Source: Methanomassiliicoccaceae archaeon UBA367
Lineage (GTDB): Archaea > Thermoplasmatota > Thermoplasmata > Methanomassiliicoccales > Methanomethylophilaceae
Reading direction: 5' to 3'
DNA length: 6,175 nucleotides
NCBI GenBank assembly: GCA_002506255.1
Contig: DAXF01000087.1
Span: forward strand, 6,376-12,550
Each line of letters begins with the position of its first letter. The first letter of the stretch is position 1. The notes below the pieces were generated by a model. The model did not search any database and was not told where the DNA came from. It saw nothing but the letters and a program-made list of their open reading frames with translations. The position numbers and the translations under genes are program-made. Below are positions 1-5,674 of the stretch, piece after piece.

Positions 1-1
1 C

Positions 2-661
2 GTGCATAGACTCAGTACGGGCTCCAACTCCTTCGATGATCTTCTGGGAGGAGGCATAGAATGCGGCAGCGTCACTCTGCTGTACGGCGAGGCCGGAACA
101 GGGAAAACGAACATATGCCTCCAGGCCGCCTTCAGCTTGATCGAGAGCGAGGGCAAGAAGGTCGCATATGTGGATACTGAGGGGTTGTCCTCAGAGAGGA
201 TAGAGCAGATATCCTCCGGCGAGGAAGCCAGGAAGAATCTTCTGGTGTTCCAGGTCCGCAGCTTCGAGGAACAGATCGACAGGATCGCAAGGGTCGTCCG
301 CCTCGCCGAGGCCAATGACAAGATAGGACTGATCATCGTGGATTCCATGACCATGTATTATCGTTTGAAATCCGACGATACGTCTGTGAGGAATGAGTTC
401 GTGAAGCAGACGGAGATGCTGTTGAACGCGGCCAGGAAGAGCGAGGTGGCCGTATTGCTAACTTCGCAGGTATACACCAACATAGGCGCAGGCACGATAG
501 AGTTCCTCGGAGGTCACGCCATGCATCATAATGCGAAGACAATAATCCGTTTGGAGAAGAAGGGCAATGGCCGCAGGGCCGCGATCATGGTAAAGCACCG
601 CAGTATACCTGAAGGTCGGAAAGCCACATACTCCATAACGGAGAAAGGTATCTCCGACTAA
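2..661 (+). CDS. radB: RadB, archaeal RecA/Rad51-family recombinase paralogue
   Basis: The product (219 aa) is a single RecA-fold ATPase domain without the N-terminal helix-hairpin-helix domain of RadA, which is what separates RadB from RadA. Visible motifs are the N-terminal RLSTG...LLGGGIE segment (residues 3-20), Walker A GEAGTGKT (29-36), a VDTEG segment (57-61) and Walker B LIIVD (110-114). A TSQVYTN segment near residue 155 and a GG-H loop after it follow the RecA/Rad51 pattern. RadB is known as an accessory recombination protein in Euryarchaeota, thought to help RadA. The start is a GTG two bases from the window edge; the length and the RLSTG beginning match the family, so the gene is probably complete, though an upstream start cannot be excluded. 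The promoter lies outside the window. It ends in TAA, overlapping the idsA stop on the opposite strand. Confidence 0.92.
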   Translation: MHRLSTGSNSFDDLLGGGIECGSVTLLYGEAGTGKTNICLQAAFSLIESEGKKVAYVDTEGLSSERIEQISSGEEARKNLLVFQVRSFEEQIDRIARVVRLAEANDKIGLIIVDSMTMYYRLKSDDTSVRNEFVKQTEMLLNAARKSEVAVLLTSQVYTNIGAGTIEFLGGHAMHHNAKTIIRLEKKGNGRRAAIMVKHRSIPEGRKATYSITEKGISD

Positions 662-1647
662 AGGGTCCTGGTCATCGTGTATTCCGCCAGGGCGATCATG
701 AAGTCCTTGTCCTCTGAGGGCTCCAGTGCATCCAGGCAGTCGATGGCTTTATTGATGTATCCCTCTGCAGTTTCTATGGCGTAATCCAGACTGCAGGCTC
801 TTCTGAGTATGCTCCTGACCTCATCTATCTCCGCATCTGTGGCATCTGTCTTGCCCAGTGTATCGCGGAAGACCAGCAGGTCCGCCCTGTCCGCTATGTT
901 CTTCAGGGCGTGGCAAACGATGACAGTGCTCTTTCCTTTGCGTATGTCATTCCCGGATGATTTACCGGTAACGGCCGGGTCTCCGACTATCCCCAGAATA
1001 TCATCGTACATCTGGAAAGCGACGCCCAGGTTCATGGCGTATCCGTGCACGGCATCCACGACCTCCCTGCTCGCGCCCCCGATCATAGCGCCTCCCGCAG
1101 CGCCGGCAGCGAAGAGAACACTGGTCTTCAGTCTGATGGTCTCGATGTACTCATCCATGGTGACCTCGGCCCCGTTCTCGTTGTTTATATCCATCTGCTG
1201 ACCCCTGGCCAGGTCCCAGACGGATTTGGAGACCACTCTCAGGATCTCTTTGACCGTTTCGCCGTCCACATCGAGATCGGCGATTATCTGGAAGGCCTTA
1301 GCGAACAGTGCGTCTCCCGCCAATACCGCTGTGGGCATGCCATACTTCACATGGGAGGTGGTCATGCCACGGCGCTTCTCGTCCCCGTCCATGAGGTCGT
1401 CGTGGATCAGTGTGAAATTGTGTATGTATTCTATGGCAACAGCAAGGGGAACGGCCTTCTGACCATCCCCTCCGACCGCCCTGCATGCGGCGATGACCAT
1501 GGCAGGTCTCATCCTCTTTCCGCCGGCATAGGGGTACTGTCTTGCCGCTTCAATGAGATTGGCGGGCAGTTCGTCTTCTATGTATGATTCGATCGGCTTG
1601 CTCAGCTCGTCGGACATCTGTTTCAATATCTTCTTGACGTCGGTCAT
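658..1647 (-). CDS. idsA: Short-chain isoprenyl diphosphate synthase (GGPP/FPP synthase)
   Basis: This trans-prenyltransferase (329 aa) adds IPP units to DMAPP to make C15/C20 prenyl diphosphates, the precursors of archaeal ether lipids. Key motifs are GGKRMRP (residues 42-48, diphosphate binding), the first Asp-rich motif DDLMD (83-87), GQQMD (149-153), LKTS (173-176), the second Asp-rich motif as DDILG (215-219) and the GNDIRKGKST segment (232-241). DDILG in place of DDxxD is common in archaeal GGPP synthases. Phe78, five residues before the first Asp-rich motif, is a known chain-length-limiting position and argues for C20 or shorter; the exact product cannot be read from sequence. The ATG at 1647 is chosen because it overlaps the fni stop as ATGA and has GGAAGG 6 nt upstream; an in-frame ATG at 1665 is less likely. 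It is the last gene of the ipk-fni-idsA operon. The stop is TAG. Confidence 0.93.
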   Translation of the reverse strand: MTDVKKILKQMSDELSKPIESYIEDELPANLIEAARQYPYAGGKRMRPAMVIAACRAVGGDGQKAVPLAVAIEYIHNFTLIHDDLMDGDEKRRGMTTSHVKYGMPTAVLAGDALFAKAFQIIADLDVDGETVKEILRVVSKSVWDLARGQQMDINNENGAEVTMDEYIETIRLKTSVLFAAGAAGGAMIGGASREVVDAVHGYAMNLGVAFQMYDDILGIVGDPAVTGKSSGNDIRKGKSTVIVCHALKNIADRADLLVFRDTLGKTDATDAEIDEVRSILRRACSLDYAIETAEGYINKAIDCLDALEPSEDKDFMIALAEYTMTRTL

Positions 1648-2699
1648 TTCAGGCCTTCCATCCATTTGCGTGTCTCTCCCATGACAATGTACTCTGCATC
1701 AGAGAGCTCTCCTATGTTAGAGGAACCCGTCAGCAGCATCGCCGCCTTCAGTTCCTCTTTGATAAGTTCCAATATAGCGATCACGGCCTCCGGGGATTCG
1801 GTGGCGGCCTTGAGGAAAAGTCCTGCCGCGCCGGAGCAGCAGGCTCCCATAGCGATGGACCTGGCAACATCCAGTCCAGAGACTATGCCTCCCGAGGATA
1901 TCAGCGGCACACCCACGTTCGCTTCCAGGAGTGAAACGGGTGCAGGTATGCCCCAATCGAAATAGGTCATGCCCAGCTCAGAGCGTATGGTGTCTTCTCT
2001 GTCACGGGCCCTGTGCATCTCTACTGCGGAGAAGCTTGTCCCCCCCATTCCCGCCACGTCTATGGCGGCAACCCCTATGGCGGAGAGCTTTGCGGCGGTC
2101 CTCGCCGATATGCCGGCACCCGTCTCTTTAGCTATTATCGGGATTTCCCGGGCTATGCTCCTTATCGCATCGTAGCATCCTTTGGCATTGGTATCCCCTT
2201 CCGGCTGCACAACCTCCTGAAGGAAATTCAGATGAATTGCGACATAATCCGCATCGATGAGATTCCTGGCAACGGCCACGTCGGCCGCCGTGTATGCCCT
2301 CTTTCCTTTTTGATGGACCAATTGCGGTACGCCTACGTTCCCTATTACCAGAGGGACATCGTAGTCTTTGACGATCTCGTAGGATGCAGTGTCTATTCCT
2401 TCTATGGCGGCCCTTTCACTGCCCACACCCATGCCCACACCCATCTCGGCACAGGCCTCGGCTATGTTCGCGTTGATCTTCTCGGCCCCCTCAAAGCCGC
2501 CTGTTATTGCGGTTACGATCAACGGGAAATCAAGCTTCTTACCCAGAACCCTGGCAGATGTATCTATCTCGTCCAGGTCCACTTCGGGCAAAGCGTCGTG
2601 GATCAGAGTGACGTCATCCCAGTATCTGTATTCGGGAAGGATCTCCCGGTTAAGGCATATCTCTATGTGGTCTGCCTTTCTTTTTTTCATCTGTGTCAT
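1644..2699 (-). CDS. fni: Type 2 isopentenyl-diphosphate delta-isomerase (FMN-dependent)
   Basis: The enzyme interconverts IPP and DMAPP using reduced FMN in the cytoplasm. The product (351 aa) has the usual family length and motif order: RKADHIEI (residues 7-14, substrate binding), TAITGG (63-68, FMN site), [10 protein letters not shown] (91-100), [14 protein letters not shown] (156-169), AKETGAGIS (190-198), [10 protein letters not shown] (214-223) and a [17 protein letters not shown] segment typical of TIM-barrel flavin phosphate binding. The metal- and substrate-contacting Gln-Pro-Glu-Gly-Asp is intact; Phe159 sits where Pro is usual in HLNPLQE. The start at 2699 is preferred because its ATG overlaps the ipk TGA (ATGA) and has AGGCGGT 5 nt upstream. 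An in-frame ATG at 2690 is a weaker alternative, and a longer open frame to 2792 is overlap inside ipk. It is the middle gene of the operon. Confidence 0.94.
   Translation of the reverse strand: MTQMKKRKADHIEICLNREILPEYRYWDDVTLIHDALPEVDLDEIDTSARVLGKKLDFPLIVTAITGGFEGAEKINANIAEACAEMGVGMGVGSERAAIEGIDTASYEIVKDYDVPLVIGNVGVPQLVHQKGKRAYTAADVAVARNLIDADYVAIHLNFLQEVVQPEGDTNAKGCYDAIRSIAREIPIIAKETGAGISARTAAKLSAIGVAAIDVAGMGGTSFSAVEMHRARDREDTIRSELGMTYFDWGIPAPVSLLEANVGVPLISSGGIVSGLDVARSIAMGACCSGAAGLFLKAATESPEAVIAILELIKEELKAAMLLTGSSNIGELSDAEYIVMGETRKWMEGLK
1654..1659 (-). promoter_or_regulatory. Shine-Dalgarno-like site of idsA
   Basis: GGAAGG on the minus strand lies 6 nt before the ATG at 1647, inside the end of fni. 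It supports the ATGA-overlapping start over the upstream in-frame ATG at 1665, which would place this site inside the coding sequence. Confidence 0.5.
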
Positions 2700-3478
2700 A
2701 GGATACCGCCTTTTGCCGTGGTGCAGACGACACTCTCTCCGCGCAGGAGATTCAGAAGCCTTCCTTCCACGTTGCCGTTCACCAGTACGCAATCTCTTTT
2801 GTCAGAGCACATCCTCAACATAGCCTCCATCTTGGCGCGGACGCCTCCGGTGACATCATCGACATTATGCTTTGTGCTTACTTCCTTTAGGATTGTACTA
2901 TCAACTTCATCATATAACATTGCATCCCGTTCTGTTTTGGGATTCTTATCATATAAGCCGTCTATATCTGAGACGAACACCACCATTTCCGGGCTGAACA
3001 GCTCTGCCAGTCTCTCCATGATCTGGTCCCCGGAGCATATTGCGAATCCGAGGCTTCGATCGGTGACCACGTCTCCGAAGAGCACGGGGACAATGCCCAA
3101 AGCTCGGAATCTGCGTATAGGTTCGCTGTTATCGAAGATGAGCTCTCTGTTATCCATTACGAAGCAGGACCCTGTCGGTATGGAAATCGAAGGGATCCCG
3201 GCGGTTATGAGCTCTGAAACGACCATGGAGTCAAGCTCTCTGACGTCATAGCATATCTGGGCCACTGCAGGGATCTGGCTTTTGTTCTTGAAACCAGAGT
3301 TTATACCGTGTTCCTTTGCCAGTACGTGGCCGAAGGACCCGGCGCCGTGTACGATCACGACATCTTTCCCCGACTCCTTGATCTCGCGACAGAGCCTGCC
3401 GACAACCTCGGAGTTGAATGTGCGGTAATGCGTCTTGTCCGTTATCACGCTCCCGCCCAGCTTGATGAGTATCATCAT
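2696..3478 (-). CDS. ipk: Isopentenyl phosphate kinase
   Basis: The enzyme phosphorylates isopentenyl phosphate with ATP to give IPP, the last step of the archaeal mevalonate route. The product (260 aa) is an amino-acid-kinase-fold protein: KLGGS (residues 6-10, nucleotide/phosphate loop), HGAGSFGH (44-51) ending in the His that is diagnostic for isopentenyl phosphate kinase and binds the substrate phosphate, GDVVTD (135-140), SGD (149-151), DIDGLY (171-176) and DVTGG (208-212). The His separates it from glutamate 5-kinase and other relatives. Two adjacent ATGs are possible, 3478 (MMILIK) or 3475 (MILIK). The TATA box at 3498-3505 is centred about 26 nt upstream of 3475 and 23 nt upstream of 3478, so the mRNA is probably leaderless or nearly so. 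It is the first gene of the operon; its TGA overlaps the fni ATG. An open frame continues upstream to 3595, past the TATA box, and is not believed. Confidence 0.93.
   Translation of the reverse strand: MMILIKLGGSVITDKTHYRTFNSEVVGRLCREIKESGKDVVIVHGAGSFGHVLAKEHGINSGFKNKSQIPAVAQICYDVRELDSMVVSELITAGIPSISIPTGSCFVMDNRELIFDNSEPIRRFRALGIVPVLFGDVVTDRSLGFAICSGDQIMERLAELFSPEMVVFVSDIDGLYDKNPKTERDAMLYDEVDSTILKEVSTKHNVDDVTGGVRAKMEAMLRMCSDKRDCVLVNGNVEGRLLNLLRGESVVCTTAKGGIL
2705..2711 (-). promoter_or_regulatory. Shine-Dalgarno-like site of fni
   Basis: AGGCGGT on the minus strand lies 5 nt before the ATG at 2699, inside the end of ipk. It supports that ATG over the alternative at 2690 and fits translation coupled to ipk through the ATGA overlap. 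Confidence 0.5.
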
Positions 3479-3497
3479 GTCGGATATTTTGTCTTCG

Positions 3498-3505
3498 ATT
3501 ATAAA
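3498..3505 (-). promoter_or_regulatory. TATA box for the ipk-fni-idsA operon
   Basis: Read on the minus strand this is TTTATAAT, a good archaeal box A. Its centre is 23-26 nt upstream of the two possible ipk start codons, so transcription should start at or next to the ATG. It lies between the 5S rRNA gene and ipk and implies that the operon is transcribed separately from the 5S gene. Confidence 0.65.
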
Positions 3506-3593
3506 CTGTATGTGCGCACAGCGCCCGCGTATGCTCCATGCACGGATTCCTACGTGAGAACAGCTATGTACTGAAAAGCCAGCGCATATGCTC

Positions 3594-3611
3594 AAAAGAG
3601 AAAAAGGAAAA
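3594..3611 (-). terminator. T-rich terminator after 5S rRNA
   Basis: On the minus strand, three T runs (4, 5 and 4 Ts at 3611-3608, 3605-3601 and 3597-3594) follow directly after the 5S 3' end. Archaeal RNA polymerase terminates at oligo-T tracts without needing a hairpin, and none is obvious here apart from the rRNA's own terminal helix. Confidence 0.6.
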
Positions 3612-3612
3612 G

Positions 3613-3737
3613 TGGCTGACAGCGTATCTGTTTTCCCGTACGCTCGCGCAATACAGTACAGACAGTTACGCGGGCGGACTTTACTTCCGGGTTCGGAATG
3701 GGACCGGGTGTTACCCCGCCGCTATGGCCGTCATGCC
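3613..3737 (-). rRNA. rrf: 5S ribosomal RNA, stand-alone gene
   Basis: The minus strand carries the universal 5S core, CCCATTCCGAACCCGGAAG, preceded by GGCCATAGCGGCGGGG and followed by a GTACTGTATTGCGCGAG segment and TACGGGA, as in archaeal 5S rRNA. The terminal helix forms between GGCATGAC at the 5' end and GTCAGCC at the 3' end, with one bulged A. The 5' end is set at 3737 because the TATA box is centred 26 nt upstream; a second GGCATG 10 nt upstream (3747-3742) would be too close to the box. The length of about 125 nt is normal; the 3' end is uncertain by a few bases. No 16S or 23S rRNA lies within the window: the neighbours are hypC and ipk. Unlinked rRNA genes are known in Thermoplasma relatives. 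Confidence 0.93.
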
Positions 3738-3759
3738 GAAACATGCCATATCTGGAAAG

Positions 3760-3775
3760 TATATAAGTTTTTCGG
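3760..3775 (-). promoter_or_regulatory. 5S rRNA promoter (BRE and TATA box)
   Basis: The minus strand reads CCGAAAAACTTATATA. The TATA element TTATATA (3766-3760) is centred 26 nt before the inferred first base of 5S rRNA, and the purine-rich CGAAAA directly upstream fits a TFB recognition element. It begins only a few bases after the hypC stop codon, so the 5S gene has its own promoter even though hypC is transcribed towards it. Confidence 0.75.
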
Positions 3776-3780
3776 TGAGT

Positions 3781-4011
3781 TCATTTGAACTCGGTCGTTT
3801 TTGCGCTGAGAAACTCGTTCCAGAGGTCTAAAGTCTCCTTCGCTTCCTCTTCATTCATGGTCTGTATGGCGAATCCTGCGTGGATCACGACCCAATCGCC
3901 GATATTCGCATCCACCATTGAGATGTTGGCCTCTCTGATCGTTCCGCCGAAATCGATCTTGCCTATCTCCCCGTCTATGGAGAGCAATTTTCCAGGAGCT
4001 GCAAGGCACAT
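3781..4011 (-). CDS. hypC: HypC/HybG-family hydrogenase maturation chaperone
   Basis: This small protein (76 aa) begins MCLAAPGKL, the HypC signature. Cys2, exposed after Met removal, is the residue that HypC uses to hold the iron during assembly of the Fe(CN)2CO centre with HypD and to deliver it to the [NiFe]-hydrogenase large subunit. The body is the expected small beta-barrel, with DFGGTIREANISMVD, GDWVVIHAGFAIQ (His44 in the conserved G-D-V-H-G-A-I pattern) and an acidic helical tail from about residue 52. The start is fixed by MCLAAPG and by GGTGAT (4021-4016), 4 nt upstream, which overlaps the nac stop. Only 5 nt separate it from nac, so the two are probably cotranscribed. No other hyp or hydrogenase gene is in the window. 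It implies that the organism makes a [NiFe]-hydrogenase. Confidence 0.93.
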   Translation of the reverse strand: MCLAAPGKLLSIDGEIGKIDFGGTIREANISMVDANIGDWVVIHAGFAIQTMNEEEAKETLDLWNEFLSAKTTEFK

Positions 4012-4015
4012 GTGT

Positions 4016-4021
4016 ATCACC
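4016..4021 (-). promoter_or_regulatory. Shine-Dalgarno site of hypC
   Basis: GGTGAT on the minus strand matches the part of the archaeal anti-Shine-Dalgarno complement next to GGAGG. It lies 4 nt before the hypC ATG and contains the TGA stop of nac, so translation of the two genes is probably coupled. It supports starting HypC at MCLAAPG and not further upstream. Confidence 0.6.
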
Positions 4022-4373
4022 CGGTCATTATTTGCAGAATAGCCTCTGCGGGCTGTCCGTTGTTCTCTTCCAGAGCTTTGATCGCGGCATCCCTTCCACA
4101 TCCGGTCTGGGACATGACCAATTCTATGTCCTCTTCGGGCATTCCGGGTGCCGCTGCGCTCTCCCCCAGAGGTCTCTCTGCGGGCTCTCCGGTCAGCTGA
4201 TAGGTCTTCTGCCCCTGCACAGTCATGATGTTGACGTCCGGCGAATCAAAGACGTATTCTCTGTCGGCGGTCCTGATGATCACCTGAGTAACGCCCTTCA
4301 TCGATTCGTTGGATATGCCCATCTTGCGCATGGCCTGCTTCATCTGACGCGGGTTCATGCCTCTTCCTGCCAT
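4017..4373 (-). CDS. nac: Archaeal nascent polypeptide-associated complex protein (NAC alpha homologue)
   Basis: NAC binds ribosomes and emerging nascent chains; in archaea it forms a homodimer from one gene. The product (118 aa) has the family's expected architecture: a basic Met-rich N-terminus (GRGMNPRQMKQAMRKMGI, residues 3-20) that would contact the ribosome, the NAC beta-barrel (about 22-68, with VTQVIIRT, YVFDSPDV and TYQLTG), a flexible Pro/Ala linker, and a C-terminal UBA domain (about 78-118, starting PEEDIELVMSQTGCGRDAA). The start at 4373 is chosen from the family N-terminus and from a TATA box centred 26 nt upstream, making a leaderless mRNA likely; the open frame running upstream to 4463 overlaps alaX and is not believed. 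It is followed 5 nt later by hypC. Confidence 0.93.
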   Translation of the reverse strand: MAGRGMNPRQMKQAMRKMGISNESMKGVTQVIIRTADREYVFDSPDVNIMTVQGQKTYQLTGEPAERPLGESAAAPGMPEEDIELVMSQTGCGRDAAIKALEENNGQPAEAILQIMTG

Positions 4374-4396
4374 GGCGACTCGTATATCGAGGGAAC

Positions 4397-4402
4397 TTAT
4401 AT
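4397..4402 (-). promoter_or_regulatory. TATA box for nac-hypC
   Basis: The minus strand reads GGATATAAG, with ATATAA centred about 26 nt before the nac ATG, as expected for a leaderless archaeal transcript. It lies in the 40-bp gap between the alaX stop and nac, so nac does not depend only on readthrough from alaX. Confidence 0.65.
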
Positions 4403-4413
4403 CCTTTGAGGGT

Positions 4414-5592
4414 CTACAATCTAGATAGGACGTCCCTGATCGCATCCGTAGCCTTCTCAACAAAAGCTACGGGATCCGATCCCTTTAGCAGTCCTCCTCT
4501 GGAGAAATCCTTCTTCCCGCCGCCTTTGCCACCTACAACCGAGAGCACGTCTGTCAGTATCTTCCTGCAGTCTATTCTCGCGTCTCCAGAGGCCAGTATC
4601 ACGTATGACGGATCGGAGTCCGTAGCGAGGATGACTATGTGGCCCCCGGCCTTCCAATTCTCCGCTGCTTCTGCCAGAGTGTCGATGTCTGCAGGAAGCA
4701 CGCCGTATCTGATAGTCACTCCTGAGATATGCATCTTCCCGGCACCGTTGACAAGTGCTCTACCTGCCCTCCTCAGCATGGCCCTGGACTCATTCAGGTC
4801 AGATAAGAGGTTGGTCGCGGCCCTCTCCACATCTGAGGGCTTGCTGCTCAGGGCATCGGAGACCTTCAGGCAGCCGTAGGCTAACTCGGAGGAGACCTTC
4901 TTCGCAGCCTCTCCGACCTTGAAATGTATGGCATAGCCGTTCTTTCCCGAGGAGACCTTCCTGTCCGCGAATACGAATCCTATCTCCTCCGTCTCCATCA
5001 CATGGAGGCCGCCGCAGGCCGCGATGTCAAAACCGTCTATCTCCACGACCGAGATCTCGCTACCCTCTATCCTGTCCAGTTTCACCCTTATGTGCTCCAG
5101 TTCCGGATCGTTACGGTCCATGGAGCTCTTGAAAACGGACAGGTTCTCTTCGATGGCCGCATTCACGGAGGCAACCGCATCGGAGATGATGTTCCAGCTG
5201 ACGTCTCTGTCTACTATGACGTACTTATCATCGCGTTCTATGTCTATTTTGACTATATTCATATCGGGAACCAGGCGGTTCAGGGCTCCGAACAGCATGT
5301 GCTCGGCAGTGTGCCCCTTCATGAGCTCGTAACGTCTCTCCCAATCCACGCTGCACCAGATCTTGTCCCCCACCCCAAGTTCATGACCGGGGCAAAGGTG
5401 CCAGATATCGTTCTTCCTTCTTTCGACTTTCTCGACGGCCTTCCCTCTGATGGTCCCTTTGTCGTGCGCCTGTCCGCCGCCGCCGGGGTAGAATGCAGTG
5501 CAATCAAGGGATACCCAGTCTCCGTCGGTCGCAGAGACGACGGCCTCGAATTCAGTCAGATAGCCGTCGTGTGCGAAGATCTCCTCTGTCAT
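4414..5592 (-). CDS. alaX: AlaX-L type alanyl-tRNA editing protein with DHHA1 domain
   Basis: The protein (392 aa) corresponds to the editing and C-terminal parts of alanyl-tRNA synthetase without the aminoacylation domain. Such free-standing AlaX proteins hydrolyse mischarged Ser-tRNA(Ala), and sometimes Gly-tRNA(Ala), in trans. In order: a beta-barrel with the Gly-rich motif FYPGGGGQAHDKG (residues 34-46), the zinc-binding HTAEH (94-98), then CGGLH (193-197), giving the HxxxH...CxxxH set intact. A helical linker (about 210-270) leads to a DHHA1/C-Ala domain ending in GGKGGGKKDFSRGGL (354-368), so this is the long AlaX class. The start at 5592 (MTEEIFAHDG) matches the family N-terminus; the 45 upstream codons cross the promoter region and are rejected. 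The stop is TAG. It is transcribed divergently from an Lrp-family regulator. Confidence 0.9.
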   Translation of the reverse strand: MTEEIFAHDGYLTEFEAVVSATDGDWVSLDCTAFYPGGGGQAHDKGTIRGKAVEKVERRKNDIWHLCPGHELGVGDKIWCSVDWERRYELMKGHTAEHMLFGALNRLVPDMNIVKIDIERDDKYVIVDRDVSWNIISDAVASVNAAIEENLSVFKSSMDRNDPELEHIRVKLDRIEGSEISVVEIDGFDIAACGGLHVMETEEIGFVFADRKVSSGKNGYAIHFKVGEAAKKVSSELAYGCLKVSDALSSKPSDVERAATNLLSDLNESRAMLRRAGRALVNGAGKMHISGVTIRYGVLPADIDTLAEAAENWKAGGHIVILATDSDPSYVILASGDARIDCRKILTDVLSVVGGKGGGKKDFSRGGLLKGSDPVAFVEKATDAIRDVLSRL

Positions 5593-5674
5593 GATATCCT
5601 TACCGGGCTCCCGATTAATTGTAAGATTTAATAAATATGCGATAAAACCTATGAGGCGCACCGGGAAACGTAAT
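5593..5674. promoter_or_regulatory. Divergent alaX / lrp promoter region
   Basis: This 82-bp intergenic region holds an A+T-rich core (about 5614-5648) in an otherwise mixed-composition sequence. TTTAATAAATA (5627-5637) could serve as a TATA box in either direction: it would give a leader of about 17 nt for the plus-strand regulator and about 14 nt for alaX. GATAAAA (5641-5647) is a second plus-strand candidate that would give a nearly leaderless transcript. A short dyad, ATTAA (5614-5618) and TTAAT (5628-5632), lies between them and could be a regulator site, but 5-bp A/T arms are weak evidence. Which box is used cannot be decided from sequence. Confidence 0.5.

Noticed and set aside
2013..3251. 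A 412-codon open frame on the plus strand, opposite fni and ipk
   Set aside because: The opposite strand encodes two proteins with complete family motifs. The plus-strand translation is rich in Cys, Ser, Arg and Pro without recognisable domains, as expected from an antisense shadow.
3584..3591. Palindrome GCATATGC upstream of ipk as an operator
   Set aside because: Eight bases of perfect symmetry occur often by chance, the site is about 80 bp from the ipk TATA box, and no second copy is seen.
3538..3831. Short plus-strand open frames across the 5S rRNA region
   Set aside because: They cross a clear 5S rRNA gene, its promoter and the end of hypC; no ribosome site or protein family supports them.
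4414..5592. Fragment or pseudogene of alanyl-tRNA synthetase
   Set aside because: The frame is intact, starts with the proper AlaX N-terminus, keeps all zinc ligands and ends with a complete DHHA1 domain, matching the long AlaX class and not a broken synthetase.
4924..5631. A 235-codon open frame on the plus strand, opposite alaX
   Set aside because: It is antisense to the conserved zinc-binding and Gly-rich motifs of AlaX, has no recognisable domain, and would run into the promoter region of the regulator.
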